Shown: in pieces, positions 25,698 through 35,208 of the stretch | Layout: the number at the start of each line of letters is the position of its first letter | How positions within the stretch are numbered: the stretch's first letter is position 1 | NCBI GenBank assembly: GCA_038087035.1 | Contig: CP051187.1 | Coordinates: 5,151,001-5,215,000 of the forward strand | DNA from: Gloeotrichia echinulata CP02 | GTDB taxonomy: Bacteria > Cyanobacteriota > Cyanobacteriia > Cyanobacteriales > Nostocaceae | Length of the DNA stretch: 64,000 nucleotides | Direction of reading: 5' to 3' | Notes under the pieces: generated by a model | What the model was told of the DNA's origin: nothing | What the model saw: the letters and a program-made list of their open reading frames with translations, nothing else | The model's database searches: none | Made by a program: the position numbers and the translations under genes

Positions 25698-27119
25698 TTA
25701 CTTAGAATTAATTTCAATCATTACCTTAGCGTTAGTTAACCCTGCAACTAATTGGCTATCTTCTCGATAGAGAGCAACTTTTACCTCTACAACTCTCGCA
25801 TCAACATCAGCGGCGGGGTCTGTATTGAGTACATCTTTTTTGCCGATTTGTCTGCCAATGTCAGTGACAGTTCCCTTTAATTCGCCGTTAAATGCGCCAT
25901 TATCACTAGTGATAATAGCGTGTTGACCGAGACGCACTTTACTAATACTATCTTCAGGTACTTCAGCGATAACAATCATCTGATCGGTTTGGCCAATTTC
26001 AGCAATACCCATTTGACCGATGGCTTCTCCTGATTTGGTGTGGATCTTTAAAATCTCACCATTAATAGGTGCTTTGACATAGCTCAACCTCAACTCTGCT
26101 TCCGCTTTTCTTAGCATTGCGATCGCATTGCTGATTTGTGCTTGTGCCACTTGCACATCAGTAGGACGAACTTCCATCAGTCGGTTCAATTTGGCTTGTT
26201 CTTCCTCTATTTGGCGTTGTAAAGTAGCGATGGTTTTATCGCGATTCACCTTGGCTTCGATCAATTGCTGTTGCAAAGTTGTTAAAGTTTTTACCTGGTT
26301 GGCTCTACCCTCAGCAATTTGTTGTTTGAGAGTGGCGATCGCCTGTTTCAAGGTGGCTTGGCTTTCAACAACCTGCTGATTACTAGTTTCTGCACTTAGG
26401 CGTCTTCTATCCCGTTCCTGTTGGGAAATAGCACCTTCGTTGTATAACATCTCATAGCGTTGAGCATCGACTTGAGTATTGCGTTGCTCTGCTTGTATCC
26501 TAGACAACGTTGCTCTTAAAGTATCTTTTTGCCCTTCGAGTTCAGCTTCTAGGCGATTAATCGTTGCTTGTTGGGCGACCTTTTCTGAACTTAACTGAGC
26601 TGCGATGCGAGTGATGCTGGCTTGTTGAGCATCCCTTTCACCACCTAACTGCGCTTGTAGGCGAGCAATTACAAATGTTTGAGCTTGAATCTCTCTTGGG
26701 GAACCTGCTTTAATTTGCGCTAAATTAGCACGAGATTCCTGCAGTTTTGCTTTGGCTTGTTCTACCGCTGCTACTTGGGTTTCGTGATTGTCCAAAACCG
26801 CAACCACTTGACCTTTGCTCACTCGGTCTCCTTCCTTGATCAGGAGTTGCTGAATTCTTGAACTGCTTTGCACTCCTGCTGTTGGTGCAGATAATTTAAT
26901 CACCTCTCCTCGCGGTTCCAAACGCCCCACAGCACTAATGTTGTGAGCAACTGGGTTAATTGATACAGTGGAGGCTAGCTTTTTGAGCTGCTCAATTTTA
27001 GCTGTACCTAATAAACCCGCCGCGATTACTATTGGTAAGGCTACAGCAATGCTCCACCAAACCTTAGCTTGTTCAAGTGGCTGCTCCCTTAACTTTGGCT
27101 TCTCAGTCACCCTTGACAT
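25698..27119 (-). CDS. devB: DevB-type membrane fusion protein
   Basis: 473 aa, an HlyD/DevB-family periplasmic adaptor. A single N-terminal helix (VWWSIAVALPIVIAAGLLG) is followed by a lipoyl half (GRLEPRGEVIKLSAP...VSKGQVVAVLDNHETQ), a long coiled-coil hairpin (about 110-340; many Gln-, Ala- and Glu-rich heptads) and the second lipoyl/beta-barrel part (YVKAPINGEILKIHTKSGE). It links the DevAC pump in the inner membrane to a TolC-type channel. It is the first gene of devBCA; an NtcA site (GTA-N8-TAC) was looked for upstream and not convincingly found. Confidence 0.9.
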   Translation of the reverse strand: MSRVTEKPKLREQPLEQAKVWWSIAVALPIVIAAGLLGTAKIEQLKKLASTVSINPVAHNISAVGRLEPRGEVIKLSAPTAGVQSSSRIQQLLIKEGDRVSKGQVVAVLDNHETQVAAVEQAKAKLQESRANLAQIKAGSPREIQAQTFVIARLQAQLGGERDAQQASITRIAAQLSSEKVAQQATINRLEAELEGQKDTLRATLSRIQAEQRNTQVDAQRYEMLYNEGAISQQERDRRRLSAETSNQQVVESQATLKQAIATLKQQIAEGRANQVKTLTTLQQQLIEAKVNRDKTIATLQRQIEEEQAKLNRLMEVRPTDVQVAQAQISNAIAMLRKAEAELRLSYVKAPINGEILKIHTKSGEAIGQMGIAEIGQTDQMIVIAEVPEDSISKVRLGQHAIITSDNGAFNGELKGTVTDIGRQIGKKDVLNTDPAADVDARVVEVKVALYREDSQLVAGLTNAKVMIEINSK

Positions 27120-27967
27120 GGTATGTTTTGCCCGTTTATCTAAATTGTGCTGATGGTAGTAAAAACAAGTGAGTTAAGTAGGTCGGCGTCCATAAAATTC
27201 ACATTTGTCATTTGTCATTTGTTATTTGTCATTTGTCATTTGTCATTTGTCATTTGCAAAAGTTTTAGGTAGATATTTACTGACATAGTTATGTTTATTT
27301 CCACCGACTTACGCACAGTTATATGACTCACAAAATGTATTGAATAAACAGCCAATTCAGCCGCTTATAACAAAGATAATTTTGTGACAAATGTCTTAAA
27401 CATTGCCAATCATGAAGAAACTTTTCTTAGTTTTAAAGACTTTTAGAGCCTACAGATCTTGTGCCACGGAATAGATGCTTTGGTAAATGTGGTGAGATAC
27501 ATCTGGTTAAGGTACTTCTGAAATAAAAAATATTCAATCGCAACTTTTGGCTGATAACTGTCAACAGTCAACAACTTCAAGTGGTTGTTTTTATTTTTTG
27601 GAGTTCCCTAATTGAAGTGATACCGTGGAGTATGATGGTGCTGTGCTATTGTTGATTGGTAAAGGTTTCAGGTAACTTTACGTAAAGTACATAGTTTTGT
27701 TTATTTGGGTCTACTTACTTCGAGTATTGTTAACATCATATTTTCCTTAACTTGCTGGTCAATCTGCAAATAGGGTTGCTTGCTGATAGCTAATGAAGAC
27801 AACGAAGCATCTTTGGATATCCATTCCAAAGACCTAACTGTTCTCCCTAAGATTTTTTCTGACTCCATCAAACTTTGGTTAAATGAATTCTACATTCATC
27901 AGTTGCAGGAAAACGTAACAGAGCCTACAGATGGGAAGATGGGGGAATTTTGTTATTGGTCATGGAC

Positions 27968-28093
27968 CAATACAGTTCAGTGAAGGAAAATTGTCGTAGG
28001 GGCACGGCACGAATAAAATTGTCATTAGAAGAAAAGATTTTGGATGCCGTGCCCCTACACTGTATACCACTGGAGTCTAACTGAACTGTATTG
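27968..28093 (+). mobile_element. MITE-B copy 1 (126 bp, 10-bp target duplication)
   Basis: Ends CAATACAGTTCAG and CTGAACTGTATTG; internal inverted halves GTAGGGGCACGGCA and TGCCGTGCCCCTAC. Direct flanks GGTCATGGAC (27958-27967) and AGTCATGGAC (28094-28103) form a 10-bp target duplication with one mismatch. Identical in length to the copies at 43342-43467 and 54759-54884. Confidence 0.93.
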
Positions 28094-28122
28094 AGTCATG
28101 GACCTACTCTCCGGGCACATTC

Positions 28123-28187
28123 GTAGGGTGCGTGAGATGGCAAAAATCTGTGGTTCATCATGAAAAGCTCAAATCTGACGCACCCTA
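28123..28187. repeat. GTAGGGTGCGT inverted-repeat element (65 bp)
   Basis: The ends GTAGGGTGCGT and ACGCACCCTA (last base changed) match those at 6156-6221 and 54667-54938. The interior differs from the 6.2-kb copy; it includes ATCTGTGGTTCATCATGAAAA, which resembles the right arm of MITE-A, so it may be a composite. Confidence 0.72.
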
Positions 28188-28230
28188 GAAGATATGGTAA
28201 GTCCTGTGGTCTTTAACTTTGGATGACTGA

Positions 28231-28824
28231 CTATTTCCAAAAATCCGTAACATCGTATCCAAGTTCTGCTAACATCTGCCGCAGCAGGGGTAAACTCAGA
28301 CCAATGACATTGCTGTGACAACCGGCGATTTTTTCCACGAATAGACTACCAAAACCTTCGAGAGCAAAAGCACCAGCACATTTTAGGGGTTCACCTGTAG
28401 CCACATAGGCTGCAATAGCGCGATCGCTCATTTGAGCAAAATAAACTCTTGTCACCTGACATTTTACCAAAGTGCGATTTTGGGAAAGGTCAATCAAGGT
28501 ATGGCCTGTGTAAAGGTCGCCAAAGTTACCTTGCATAATTTGCCAACGGGCGATCGCTTCTGAAGGGTCTGCTGGTTTACCATAAATCTCTCCATTAATC
28601 GCCAAAACCGAATCGCAACCCATGATTAAAGCCGAATCAAATTGCCCAATCACAGTTTCTGCCTTACACTTGGCAAGAGTTTGCACTAATTGACCAGGAT
28701 CATTCAGTTGGATTTGCGACTCATCAAAATCACTGGGACAAACTATCGGTTCAATACCAACAGTTTGCAGCAAGCGGCGTCGCGCCGGGGAAGCGGAGGC
28801 TAGGACAAAGGCTGGTATGCCCAT
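28231..28824 (-). CDS. maf: Maf family nucleoside triphosphate pyrophosphatase
   Basis: 197 aa, complete for the Maf/YhdE/YceF family, which hydrolyses non-canonical or canonical NTPs (dTTP, UTP, m7GTP) to monophosphates and has been linked to septum control. Visible signatures are the N-terminal LASASPARRRLL, the SDFDE loop, GCDSVLAINGEIYGKP with the catalytic Asp, and AGAFALEGFGSLFVEKIAGC near the C-terminus. The subfamily (substrate) cannot be fixed from the motifs alone. It precedes the psbP-like gene by about 100 bp in the opposite sense of transcription order (both minus strand, maf downstream). Confidence 0.92.
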   Translation of the reverse strand: MGIPAFVLASASPARRRLLQTVGIEPIVCPSDFDESQIQLNDPGQLVQTLAKCKAETVIGQFDSALIMGCDSVLAINGEIYGKPADPSEAIARWQIMQGNFGDLYTGHTLIDLSQNRTLVKCQVTRVYFAQMSDRAIAAYVATGEPLKCAGAFALEGFGSLFVEKIAGCHSNVIGLSLPLLRQMLAELGYDVTDFWK

Positions 28825-28926
28825 AATAGAGGAGATAGGGAAAGGAGGGGGATGGAGAGAAGGATTTCCTATTCAGCATATCCTATTCCCATGCCCCATG
28901 CCCTCTGCCCCATGCCCCAATCCCAA

Positions 28927-29472
28927 TTAATACACCGAGAAAGAATTTATCGCATCGTCAATTATGGATTTAACTTTGTGCCAACGGTTTTCGGGGATCG
29001 AGGCGTTGAAGGTAAAAACCTTACCACGGCTAACGGCTACACTAGCAATGTTGTGTCGCTGTTGATTATTGGGGAGTTTAACTGCATATTCCAGGATGTA
29101 GTATATCTTACCGTTAGATTCTCGTTCAACAGCATTGACTAATTCCGCTGAACGACCAGAGCCAGGAGGAGCAAGAGCAGCTTTGCCCAGCCTATATCCT
29201 ACTTCTGTTGCTGTGCCCAGTTCTGCCAAAGTTTTACCTTCGGGAACCGGACTAATCACTACAGAGACATTTTCACTAAACTCAATCAAATCGTGAAATA
29301 CCACATCAGGCCCATTAGCAACTTTAACTTGCACCCAGCCGTTGGGATATGAGAACTCATACCCATCAATAGTGTCTACAAAGCTGTTGAGTCCAGCCGC
29401 AGCCGCTACACCAGAATTACTCAGGCCCAAACTCAATACCAATACCAAAATCAATACAATTCGTTTCCACAT
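28927..29472 (-). CDS. PsbP-domain photosystem II protein (CyanoP-like)
   Basis: 181 aa from the ATG at 29472; a start 13 codons upstream (29511) would disrupt the signal peptide. The N-terminus is a hydrophobic export signal (IVLILVLVLSLGLSNSGVAA) ending near AAAA|GL, without a clear lipobox. The mature part is one PsbP fold: FVDTIDGYEFSYPNGWVQVK, VVFHDLIEFSENVSVVI, and the late YAVKLPNNQQRHNIASVAVS and GKVFTFNASIPENRW. CyanoP is a lumenal PSII assembly factor. The lack of a lipid-attachment Cys, found in many cyanobacterial PsbP proteins, makes the precise orthology uncertain. Confidence 0.88.
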   Translation of the reverse strand: MWKRIVLILVLVLSLGLSNSGVAAAAGLNSFVDTIDGYEFSYPNGWVQVKVANGPDVVFHDLIEFSENVSVVISPVPEGKTLAELGTATEVGYRLGKAALAPPGSGRSAELVNAVERESNGKIYYILEYAVKLPNNQQRHNIASVAVSRGKVFTFNASIPENRWHKVKSIIDDAINSFSVY

Positions 29473-29590
29473 TTTTACAGATTCCTTTCGCCTGGAAGCA
29501 ACACAAGGCAAGCGTCATGTCTGGTTTTCATTTTCCCATTAACAGGCACGCTTCGGGTGATGGGGTGATGGGGAAACAAATGACAACTGA

Positions 29591-30982
29591 CTATTGAATT
29601 TGTAAAACAACTAATGTCATATCATCGGTGTTTTGCTTATCCGGTCCGATGAATTGCTCAACTTGGTCAAAAAGATAATCCACAATTTCTTGTGGACCAT
29701 TGCAATATTTACAAGCAGTATTGAAGGCAGTAACGAAGTTTTCTTCATCGAAGCGATCGCCACTTGCAGCAGCGGCATCGGTTAAACCATCTGTATAGTA
29801 AATAACTGTATCCCCAGGCTCTAATTGGGCTTGGGCATCTTCATATTGACTATTGGCATCCAAACCAATGAGCATTCCTATGGTATCTAATCTGGTCACA
29901 GTTTTTGTGGCTGCGTGCCACCACAAAGGAGGATTGTGTGCGGCATTACTATAAGATAAAACTTGGGTTTGGGGATTATATTCTGAGTAAAATAGGGTAA
30001 CAAAGCGGTGGGAATTTTCCAAATCCGCATACATCACTCGATTTAAGTTTTGCAGAATTCCCGATGGGGTATTACCGTGTAATACTTCTCCCCTTAGCAT
30101 TCCCCGCATCATTGTCATAATCAACCCGGCGGGGACTCCTTTGCCCATGACATCCCCAATTACCAATCCCCAGGGGACAGTTTCCGAGCTACTTTTGGTA
30201 TGTGGTTGAATCTGCTTGTGATTGGTGGGAATAAAATCATAGTAGTCGCCCCCGACACGATTGGCAGGTTTACAACGTGCGGCTAAGACTGCACCTGGAA
30301 TGGTGGGACATTGACGTGGTAAGAGTCGTCTTTGAATTTCGGCACCAATTTCTAATTCTTGGTCTAGGCGTTCTTTTTTCCTCAGTTCTACTGCTAGTTC
30401 ATCGTTTTCGATAGCTACTGCTGTTTGATCTGCAACTAACCGGACTAATTTTTGTCTGGTTTCTGTCCAGCTATATTCTGGATCGCGGCTTAAGACATAT
30501 AGCCATCCCCGTTCTGTATGCTTCACCAGAATAGCAGTACCAAAGATTTGTACATCTGGCCCCAAGTAACGATGCATCTGATCGTCCAACATCCCCGTGG
30601 CGCTTGCTAATGGGGCAGTATTTGGTATAAGTGTAATTTGACTGGTAGCTGTTTCTAGGGCTTTGCGGATGTTTTTACGCTGGCGACTATCTTGCCAGTG
30701 TAGCTGCTCTAATCTGACTTGACCGTTGGGTTTGTAGAGAAACAGAGCGCTACCATCTGCGTCTGTTACTCTTGTTGCCATCAGCGGTATCAGCTCCAAA
30801 AATTGATTCAAATTATTGAAGCTTCTTAAGGCAAATCCTAAAGAACTTAGCAAATCTTGGATTTTGTTTTGTTCCCGGTGCAGCCTAGCCACGAGTTCCT
30901 TCAGTGCCACGACTGGTGTGACATCCGTCGTAGCACTACTATTACTGTCAGTGGGTTGAGAGGGCAGTTGAGACACAGGCAC
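29591..30982 (-). CDS. GAF-domain PP2C-type serine phosphatase (RsbU/SpoIIE-like)
   Basis: 463 aa, GTG start at 30982. An N-terminal linker with a short coiled coil (about 25-45, VVALKELVARLHREQNKIQD) leads into a GAF sensor (about 45-195; DADGSALFLYKPNGQVRLEQ). The C-terminal SpoIIE/PP2C domain (about 225-460) has its metal-binding residues in GGDYYDFI, VIGDVMGKGVPAGLIM and YYTDGLTDA. Such enzymes dephosphorylate anti-sigma-factor antagonists in partner-switch pathways. Neighbours do not identify a partner. The signal bound by GAF is unknown. Confidence 0.9.
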   Translation of the reverse strand: MPVSQLPSQPTDSNSSATTDVTPVVALKELVARLHREQNKIQDLLSSLGFALRSFNNLNQFLELIPLMATRVTDADGSALFLYKPNGQVRLEQLHWQDSRQRKNIRKALETATSQITLIPNTAPLASATGMLDDQMHRYLGPDVQIFGTAILVKHTERGWLYVLSRDPEYSWTETRQKLVRLVADQTAVAIENDELAVELRKKERLDQELEIGAEIQRRLLPRQCPTIPGAVLAARCKPANRVGGDYYDFIPTNHKQIQPHTKSSSETVPWGLVIGDVMGKGVPAGLIMTMMRGMLRGEVLHGNTPSGILQNLNRVMYADLENSHRFVTLFYSEYNPQTQVLSYSNAAHNPPLWWHAATKTVTRLDTIGMLIGLDANSQYEDAQAQLEPGDTVIYYTDGLTDAAAASGDRFDEENFVTAFNTACKYCNGPQEIVDYLFDQVEQFIGPDKQNTDDMTLVVLQIQ

Positions 30983-31986
30983 GGGTACTATTGCACTTTA
31001 AGATCAGCAAATTTTAGATTACGGAGAAAATCTTTGGTCTTGGGATTGCTAAACCATATTGGGACAAGATTTGTCACTTTAGCAAGAGTAAAAAGACGTA
31101 AGACGTAACTTTTACAAGTATTGCATTTGCTTATAGCATTTATTGCTAAATATTGCATTTTAACGCCATGTATTCCTCGTGAAAACTCTCTCCGTAATAA
31201 TCACTAAATTTTTCAGTCCGTATAAAGCTTTTCATTTTTCCATAAATTAATTACTCATTCATATACCTTTAGATATAAAAATATCCGTTTTTCGTAAAAA
31301 AACTTACACTATCAAATTTCATCTTTAAACTGAGGGGTCTAGGGGGCTAGGGGTTTCGGGGTTTATTTGATGATTGGGGGTACAGGGTTTGGCACTCATT
31401 TTTACATCGGAAAATATGCCTATTCAGATGCTTTTATATTATGCAAAAAACTAGCAGATAGTCACACAAAAGGCATAATATCCAGACCCTGAAACCTGGA
31501 AATCGAAAGTTTAGACTCTGATGTTTTAGTTTAATTATCACATTTGACACATTTAAATGTCGCCAGAAAATATTCTTGAATTGTTGAAAAAGTATTCGCT
31601 GCTAATACACCTACTAACGCTATGTAGAATGCTCAATCTTGCCCTCGATCTCAGTGAAGGGGCAAGCTTCTCAGTCCTTACATTGCAAGTGTTTCAGTGA
31701 TTTTGTAGATGCAAAGCGGCTCAAGGCAGGGTATAGTAGCTTGATTACTGCTTCCCTGGAATAGTTGTCTTTCCTGCTCTATTTAATAACTCTGTTCAGG
31801 GGCTAAAAAATACAGCATTAAAGTGAAATTCTAGCAAATATTATCCACATTTGGTGGAAAATTTATGATTTTAGGACTTAGGGTTTTTCCAGCATTTTAA
31901 GTGAAATTAATCAAGTGATAATACCAGAGCCGTAAGTCCTAAATTTATTACTTTTCCAAGAAAAATCTTAAGTGAAAGCTCTTAAA
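30983..31986. other. 1-kb intergenic region between ftsY and the phosphatase gene
   Basis: No coding signal was found on either strand beyond short random frames. It is AT-rich at 31140-31320 and contains a G-rich run (about 31333-31385). It must hold the phosphatase promoter (toward 30983) and the end of the ftsY transcript. No repeat family from elsewhere in the window was recognised here. Confidence 0.5.
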
Positions 31987-33672
31987 CTAGCCGCTCAATA
32001 GCGCTTCGACAAACTCGTAACTGGAGAAGGGACGCAGGTCTTCGACGCCTTCACCAGCACCAATAAAGCGAATTGGTAAACCTAGCTGCTGCACAACAGC
32101 CAGTGCAACGCCTCCTTTGGCGGTGCCGTCAAGCTTGGTTAATACCACACCACTGAGTTGGGCAGCTTGAGAGAAAACTTCGGCTTGCCGTAATCCATTT
32201 TGCCCTAAAGTGGAATCTAGGACTAACAATGATTCTACTATGGCATTCGGGGCTTTTTTGTCAATAATCCGCCGGATTTTACTGAGTTCGTCCATCAAGT
32301 TTTTCTTGTTTTGCAGTCGTCCTGCGGTATCTACCAGAAGTAATTCAGTTTCCCGTGCTTGGGCGGCGGCGATCGCGTCAAACACCACTGCTGCAGGATC
32401 AGTATTCTTACCGGGATTGGAAATAACTTCCACACCGCTTCTGGTTCCCCAAACCTTGACCTGTTCGACAGCGGCGGCGCGGAAGGTATCGGCTGCACCA
32501 ATCAAGCATTTATAGCCAGATTTTTGGGCTAAGTGAGCGATTTTACCGATAGTAGTGGTTTTACCAGCACCATTTACCCCGGTAATTAACCAAATATTCA
32601 AAGTTTCTTTTTCTGGGGAAAAAGTAGGTTTGAGGGATTTTTGGATGGGAGCATCCAGCATATCCCGGATAATTTGTTTGAGGTAGGCGATCGCCTGTTC
32701 TGGTGGAGTAACTTCTGTTCGCAGTTTTTCCTGGAGAGCATTAATTATATAGTCTGTTGCCTCTACACCCACATCCGCTTGCAGAAGCAATGCCTCGATT
32801 TTGGCTACCGCCGCTTGATTTAGCGGACCTTGACCGACTATTGCCTTCAGTTGATTAAGTATACTACGGCGGGTTTTGTCTAAACCTTGGCGTAGCTTTT
32901 TCAGCCAGGTAATTTCTTCTATCGAAACATCTTGGACTCGCCTACCTTGGGCTTTTAAGACTTCGGTTGACCAGACAAATCCTTCATCAAATGCCAATTC
33001 GGGAATTTCTTCTGTTGTCTGTGGTGTAACAGTAGTGGTAGCCTGTGGCTGTACTACCTCTGGTTCTGGTACTGGAATTGCACTGGCTATCAGTCTTTCC
33101 TGCTTTGCTTGTCGTTCAGCCGCAGCCCGTTCTAAAAAGGATCGGCTGGCTGGCGCTGTCGGTTGTGTCTGGTCGTCGCTTGTGGCAATAATTGATTCAG
33201 TGGCTACTGGTTCTGCCTCACTTACCGTTAGTTCTTGGCTAGAGACATCTGCCACTGAAGAATTTGCTGTGCTTTCTTCCTCCGTTACCGATATTTCCTC
33301 AGTAATTACTGGGATATTAGCTCTATCTAATTCCCCAACTTCTGTAGTTTGGGCGACTTCCGTCGGTTCTTCAATAGTTGCTTGGGTAACAGTTGCATCT
33401 ATTTCGGGGGGTGGTGCGGTTTCTCCAGTTTCCGGTTCAGCTACAGGCGCTGACTCCGGAGGTATTTCTACTAAAGATTGTTGTTTTTCCTGGATATTTT
33501 TGTAAGCTGCTTTAGCAAACGCCAACAAGTCAGCCGCTGACTCTGGTGGAGTTTCAGCAGCTGGGGTTGGCTGTGCTTGGGGTTCTTGTTCAGGAGGAGT
33601 TTCTCCCTGTTTTTGCTCTGGGGGAGTCTCAGAGGAATCGTTATATTGACGACGGAACCAATTAAAAGCCAT
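31987..33672 (-). CDS. ftsY: Signal recognition particle receptor FtsY
   Basis: 561 aa. An acidic, Glu/Pro/Thr-rich N-terminal A region (about 1-250) is followed by the NG GTPase: the N domain helices (about 255-350) and the G domain with GVNGAGKTTTIGKIAHLA (P loop), DTFRAAAVEQ, DTAGRLQNKKNL and TKLDGTAKGGVAL. This is the SRP-receptor GTPase that docks ribosome-SRP complexes at the membrane. The long A region is typical of cyanobacterial FtsY. It lies 132 bp downstream of nusB on the same strand. Confidence 0.97.
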   Translation of the reverse strand: MAFNWFRRQYNDSSETPPEQKQGETPPEQEPQAQPTPAAETPPESAADLLAFAKAAYKNIQEKQQSLVEIPPESAPVAEPETGETAPPPEIDATVTQATIEEPTEVAQTTEVGELDRANIPVITEEISVTEEESTANSSVADVSSQELTVSEAEPVATESIIATSDDQTQPTAPASRSFLERAAAERQAKQERLIASAIPVPEPEVVQPQATTTVTPQTTEEIPELAFDEGFVWSTEVLKAQGRRVQDVSIEEITWLKKLRQGLDKTRRSILNQLKAIVGQGPLNQAAVAKIEALLLQADVGVEATDYIINALQEKLRTEVTPPEQAIAYLKQIIRDMLDAPIQKSLKPTFSPEKETLNIWLITGVNGAGKTTTIGKIAHLAQKSGYKCLIGAADTFRAAAVEQVKVWGTRSGVEVISNPGKNTDPAAVVFDAIAAAQARETELLLVDTAGRLQNKKNLMDELSKIRRIIDKKAPNAIVESLLVLDSTLGQNGLRQAEVFSQAAQLSGVVLTKLDGTAKGGVALAVVQQLGLPIRFIGAGEGVEDLRPFSSYEFVEALLSG

Positions 33673-33804
33673 TACAGAAGCGCGATATAGTTCTTGTTTA
33701 AGAGTTTAAAATAACTCCTGACTGTTTCTAGCAGTAAAAACCGTCTGGATATCCTCACTCCTGACTTTCAACTCAAAACTTAACACTCATAAGGGTTGGT
33801 TTCG

Positions 33805-34446
33805 TTATGAACCAACGCTATGGAGCTTTTTTTGCTCTGTGAATCGGCGTAGCACACCATTAATAAAGCGATGTCCATCATCTCCACTGTAGCGTTTGGC
33901 TAGTTCTACTGCTTCGTTGATAGCCACACTGTCTGGTAATCCTAAAAACAGCATTTCCCCTACAGCGATTCGCAGAATATCCCGGTCGATTTGGGCGAGG
34001 CGCGTGACTTGCCAATCTACCAAAGCATAGGTAATCTGTTCATCGATAATAGTTCGTTCGTCGCTGACTGTTCTGACAATTTGGATAGCGTATTTGCTGA
34101 CTGTCTTGTCTTGAGTTGCTAGCTGAATCAATTCCGGGAACTCCACCGCTGCACCCAGCTGATTAATTGCCGTTTGGGTAAAGGAAATTGCCTCTTGTAG
34201 CATTGTTCTAGCAGAATTGATGTCTGAGGCGCGAGTTTGACTACTTAAAACGCGATCGTGACTACGTTGCAGTTCACCTGCAGCATTATCCAGAGTATCT
34301 TGTACTTCCGATCGCAGGGTGCGTACGGCGGCTAGGACTAACTTGGGTAGTTGGTCCTCTGTCAATTTTTTGGGATTTAATGGTAACTGGCTCAGGCTTA
34401 ACAGCGCCAATTCACGAGCTAGTTGCTGAGGTTTACGGTCTTGCAT
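33805..34446 (-). CDS. nusB: Transcription antitermination factor NusB
   Basis: 213 aa from the ATG at 34446; an upstream start at 34512 would add 22 atypical residues. The chain begins QDRKPQQLARELALLSLSQL, then after an insertion typical of cyanobacterial NusB (about 40-100) has the RNA-binding helical domain: YALVDWQVTRLAQIDRDILR, AVGEMLFLGLPDSVAINEAV and LAKRYSGDDGHRFINGVLRR. NusB with NusE (S10) binds boxA in rRNA leaders. The gene sits just upstream of ftsY, an arrangement that is common in cyanobacteria. Confidence 0.95.
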   Translation of the reverse strand: MQDRKPQQLARELALLSLSQLPLNPKKLTEDQLPKLVLAAVRTLRSEVQDTLDNAAGELQRSHDRVLSSQTRASDINSARTMLQEAISFTQTAINQLGAAVEFPELIQLATQDKTVSKYAIQIVRTVSDERTIIDEQITYALVDWQVTRLAQIDRDILRIAVGEMLFLGLPDSVAINEAVELAKRYSGDDGHRFINGVLRRFTEQKKLHSVGS

Positions 34447-35208
34447 AAAAGTGAATTTGAATATATCAGGACTGAGTGAAGTACTCCGGCTTGCTTCGCT
34501 ATCTCTAATCAACCAGGCGGTTGATGTCGGCTCAAGATGTTTTCGTCATCGTCCACTGTCCATCCCCACCTTACTTCGTTGAAGGTGGGGACTTCCGTGA
34601 TTCCGTTAAGCTCAAAGATGGGCAGGACTTACGCGGCGAGGCTATTCGTGGAGATCAGGCATTGGGCATTGGGCATTGGTTAATTTTTCCTGCCCTATGC
34701 GCCCCCATATGCCCAACCCAAACCCTTGATTTTTCTCACGAGTGCCGACACACCTTAAAATCAACTGTCCATTGCTGGCAGTGCTTAAACCAATTAACCG
34801 TTCAACAGAACCAATTAAATAGCTCAACTTAGTTGACCCCACCAGAGGGCTACATCTCCAGAGACTTACTAGGATATTAAGCCTAGCGCGTTTTCGTGCG
34901 CCCCACGATACATTTATGGAGAAAAATATTTTGTTTTCTGGTTGGTGCTACTTTGTTAATTTCGCTAGCTATTTTTATACTCGTATTCGCCACCGAGTTG
35001 TCTTTATTGTTTCCCGACCGGTCGTGTTTCACTCATTTGAGTCGTCCTGTATCGGCGGATATTCTACAACAGACAATTTAAATCTATCACAAAAAGCCGT
35101 CCTAGAAGGACGGCGGCTCTAAACCCAGTGCTTCGGTAACTTTGCGCGATTAATTTGAAGATTTTTCCACGGCGATCGCCTGCGCCTTTCAAATCCGGGC
35201 AATTTGAC
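34447..35208. other. 0.75-kb region with two IS200/IS605-like hairpins, no supported gene
   Basis: A hairpin at about 34562-34594 (CCCCACCTTACTTCGTTGAA with GGTGGGG completing the stem) resembles a TnpB right end. At about 35088-35115 a hairpin (GCCGTCCTAGAAGGACGGC) matches the left-end hairpins at 8102-8145 and 13230-13265. Between them are heptamer repeats (GCATTGG, about 34660-34680) and no intact frame; the short frames at 34521-34832 and 34896-35081 carry no TnpB signature. It may be an almost fully decayed TnpB element. Confidence 0.5.

Larger units (their letters stand above)
27120..28230. other. 1.1-kb region upstream of devB: heptamer array, MITE-B, inverted repeat
   Basis: It contains a TTTGTCA/TTGTTAT-type heptamer array (about 27207-27257), a segment at about 27520-27600 (ATATTCAATCGCAA followed by GTGGTTGTTTTTATTTTTT) that recurs upstream of hpsA at about 48395-48450, MITE-B copy 1 (27968-28093) and the GTAGGGTGCGT element (28123-28187). 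A 67-codon frame at 27780-27983 runs into MITE-B and shows no family signal. The devB promoter should lie in the left part. Confidence 0.55.

Noticed and set aside
27780..27983. A 67-codon + frame upstream of MITE-B
   Set aside because: The last codons and stop are MITE-B sequence and no family signal is visible; probably chance.
32876..33505. A 209-codon + frame opposite ftsY
   Set aside because: Antisense of the Glu/Pro/Thr-rich FtsY A region, whose codon bias leaves the complement open; Ser/Val-rich with no domain.
34521..35081. Several 60- to 103-codon frames between nusB and the GT2 gene
   Set aside because: They cross IS-like hairpins and heptamer repeats and show no TnpB or other motif.
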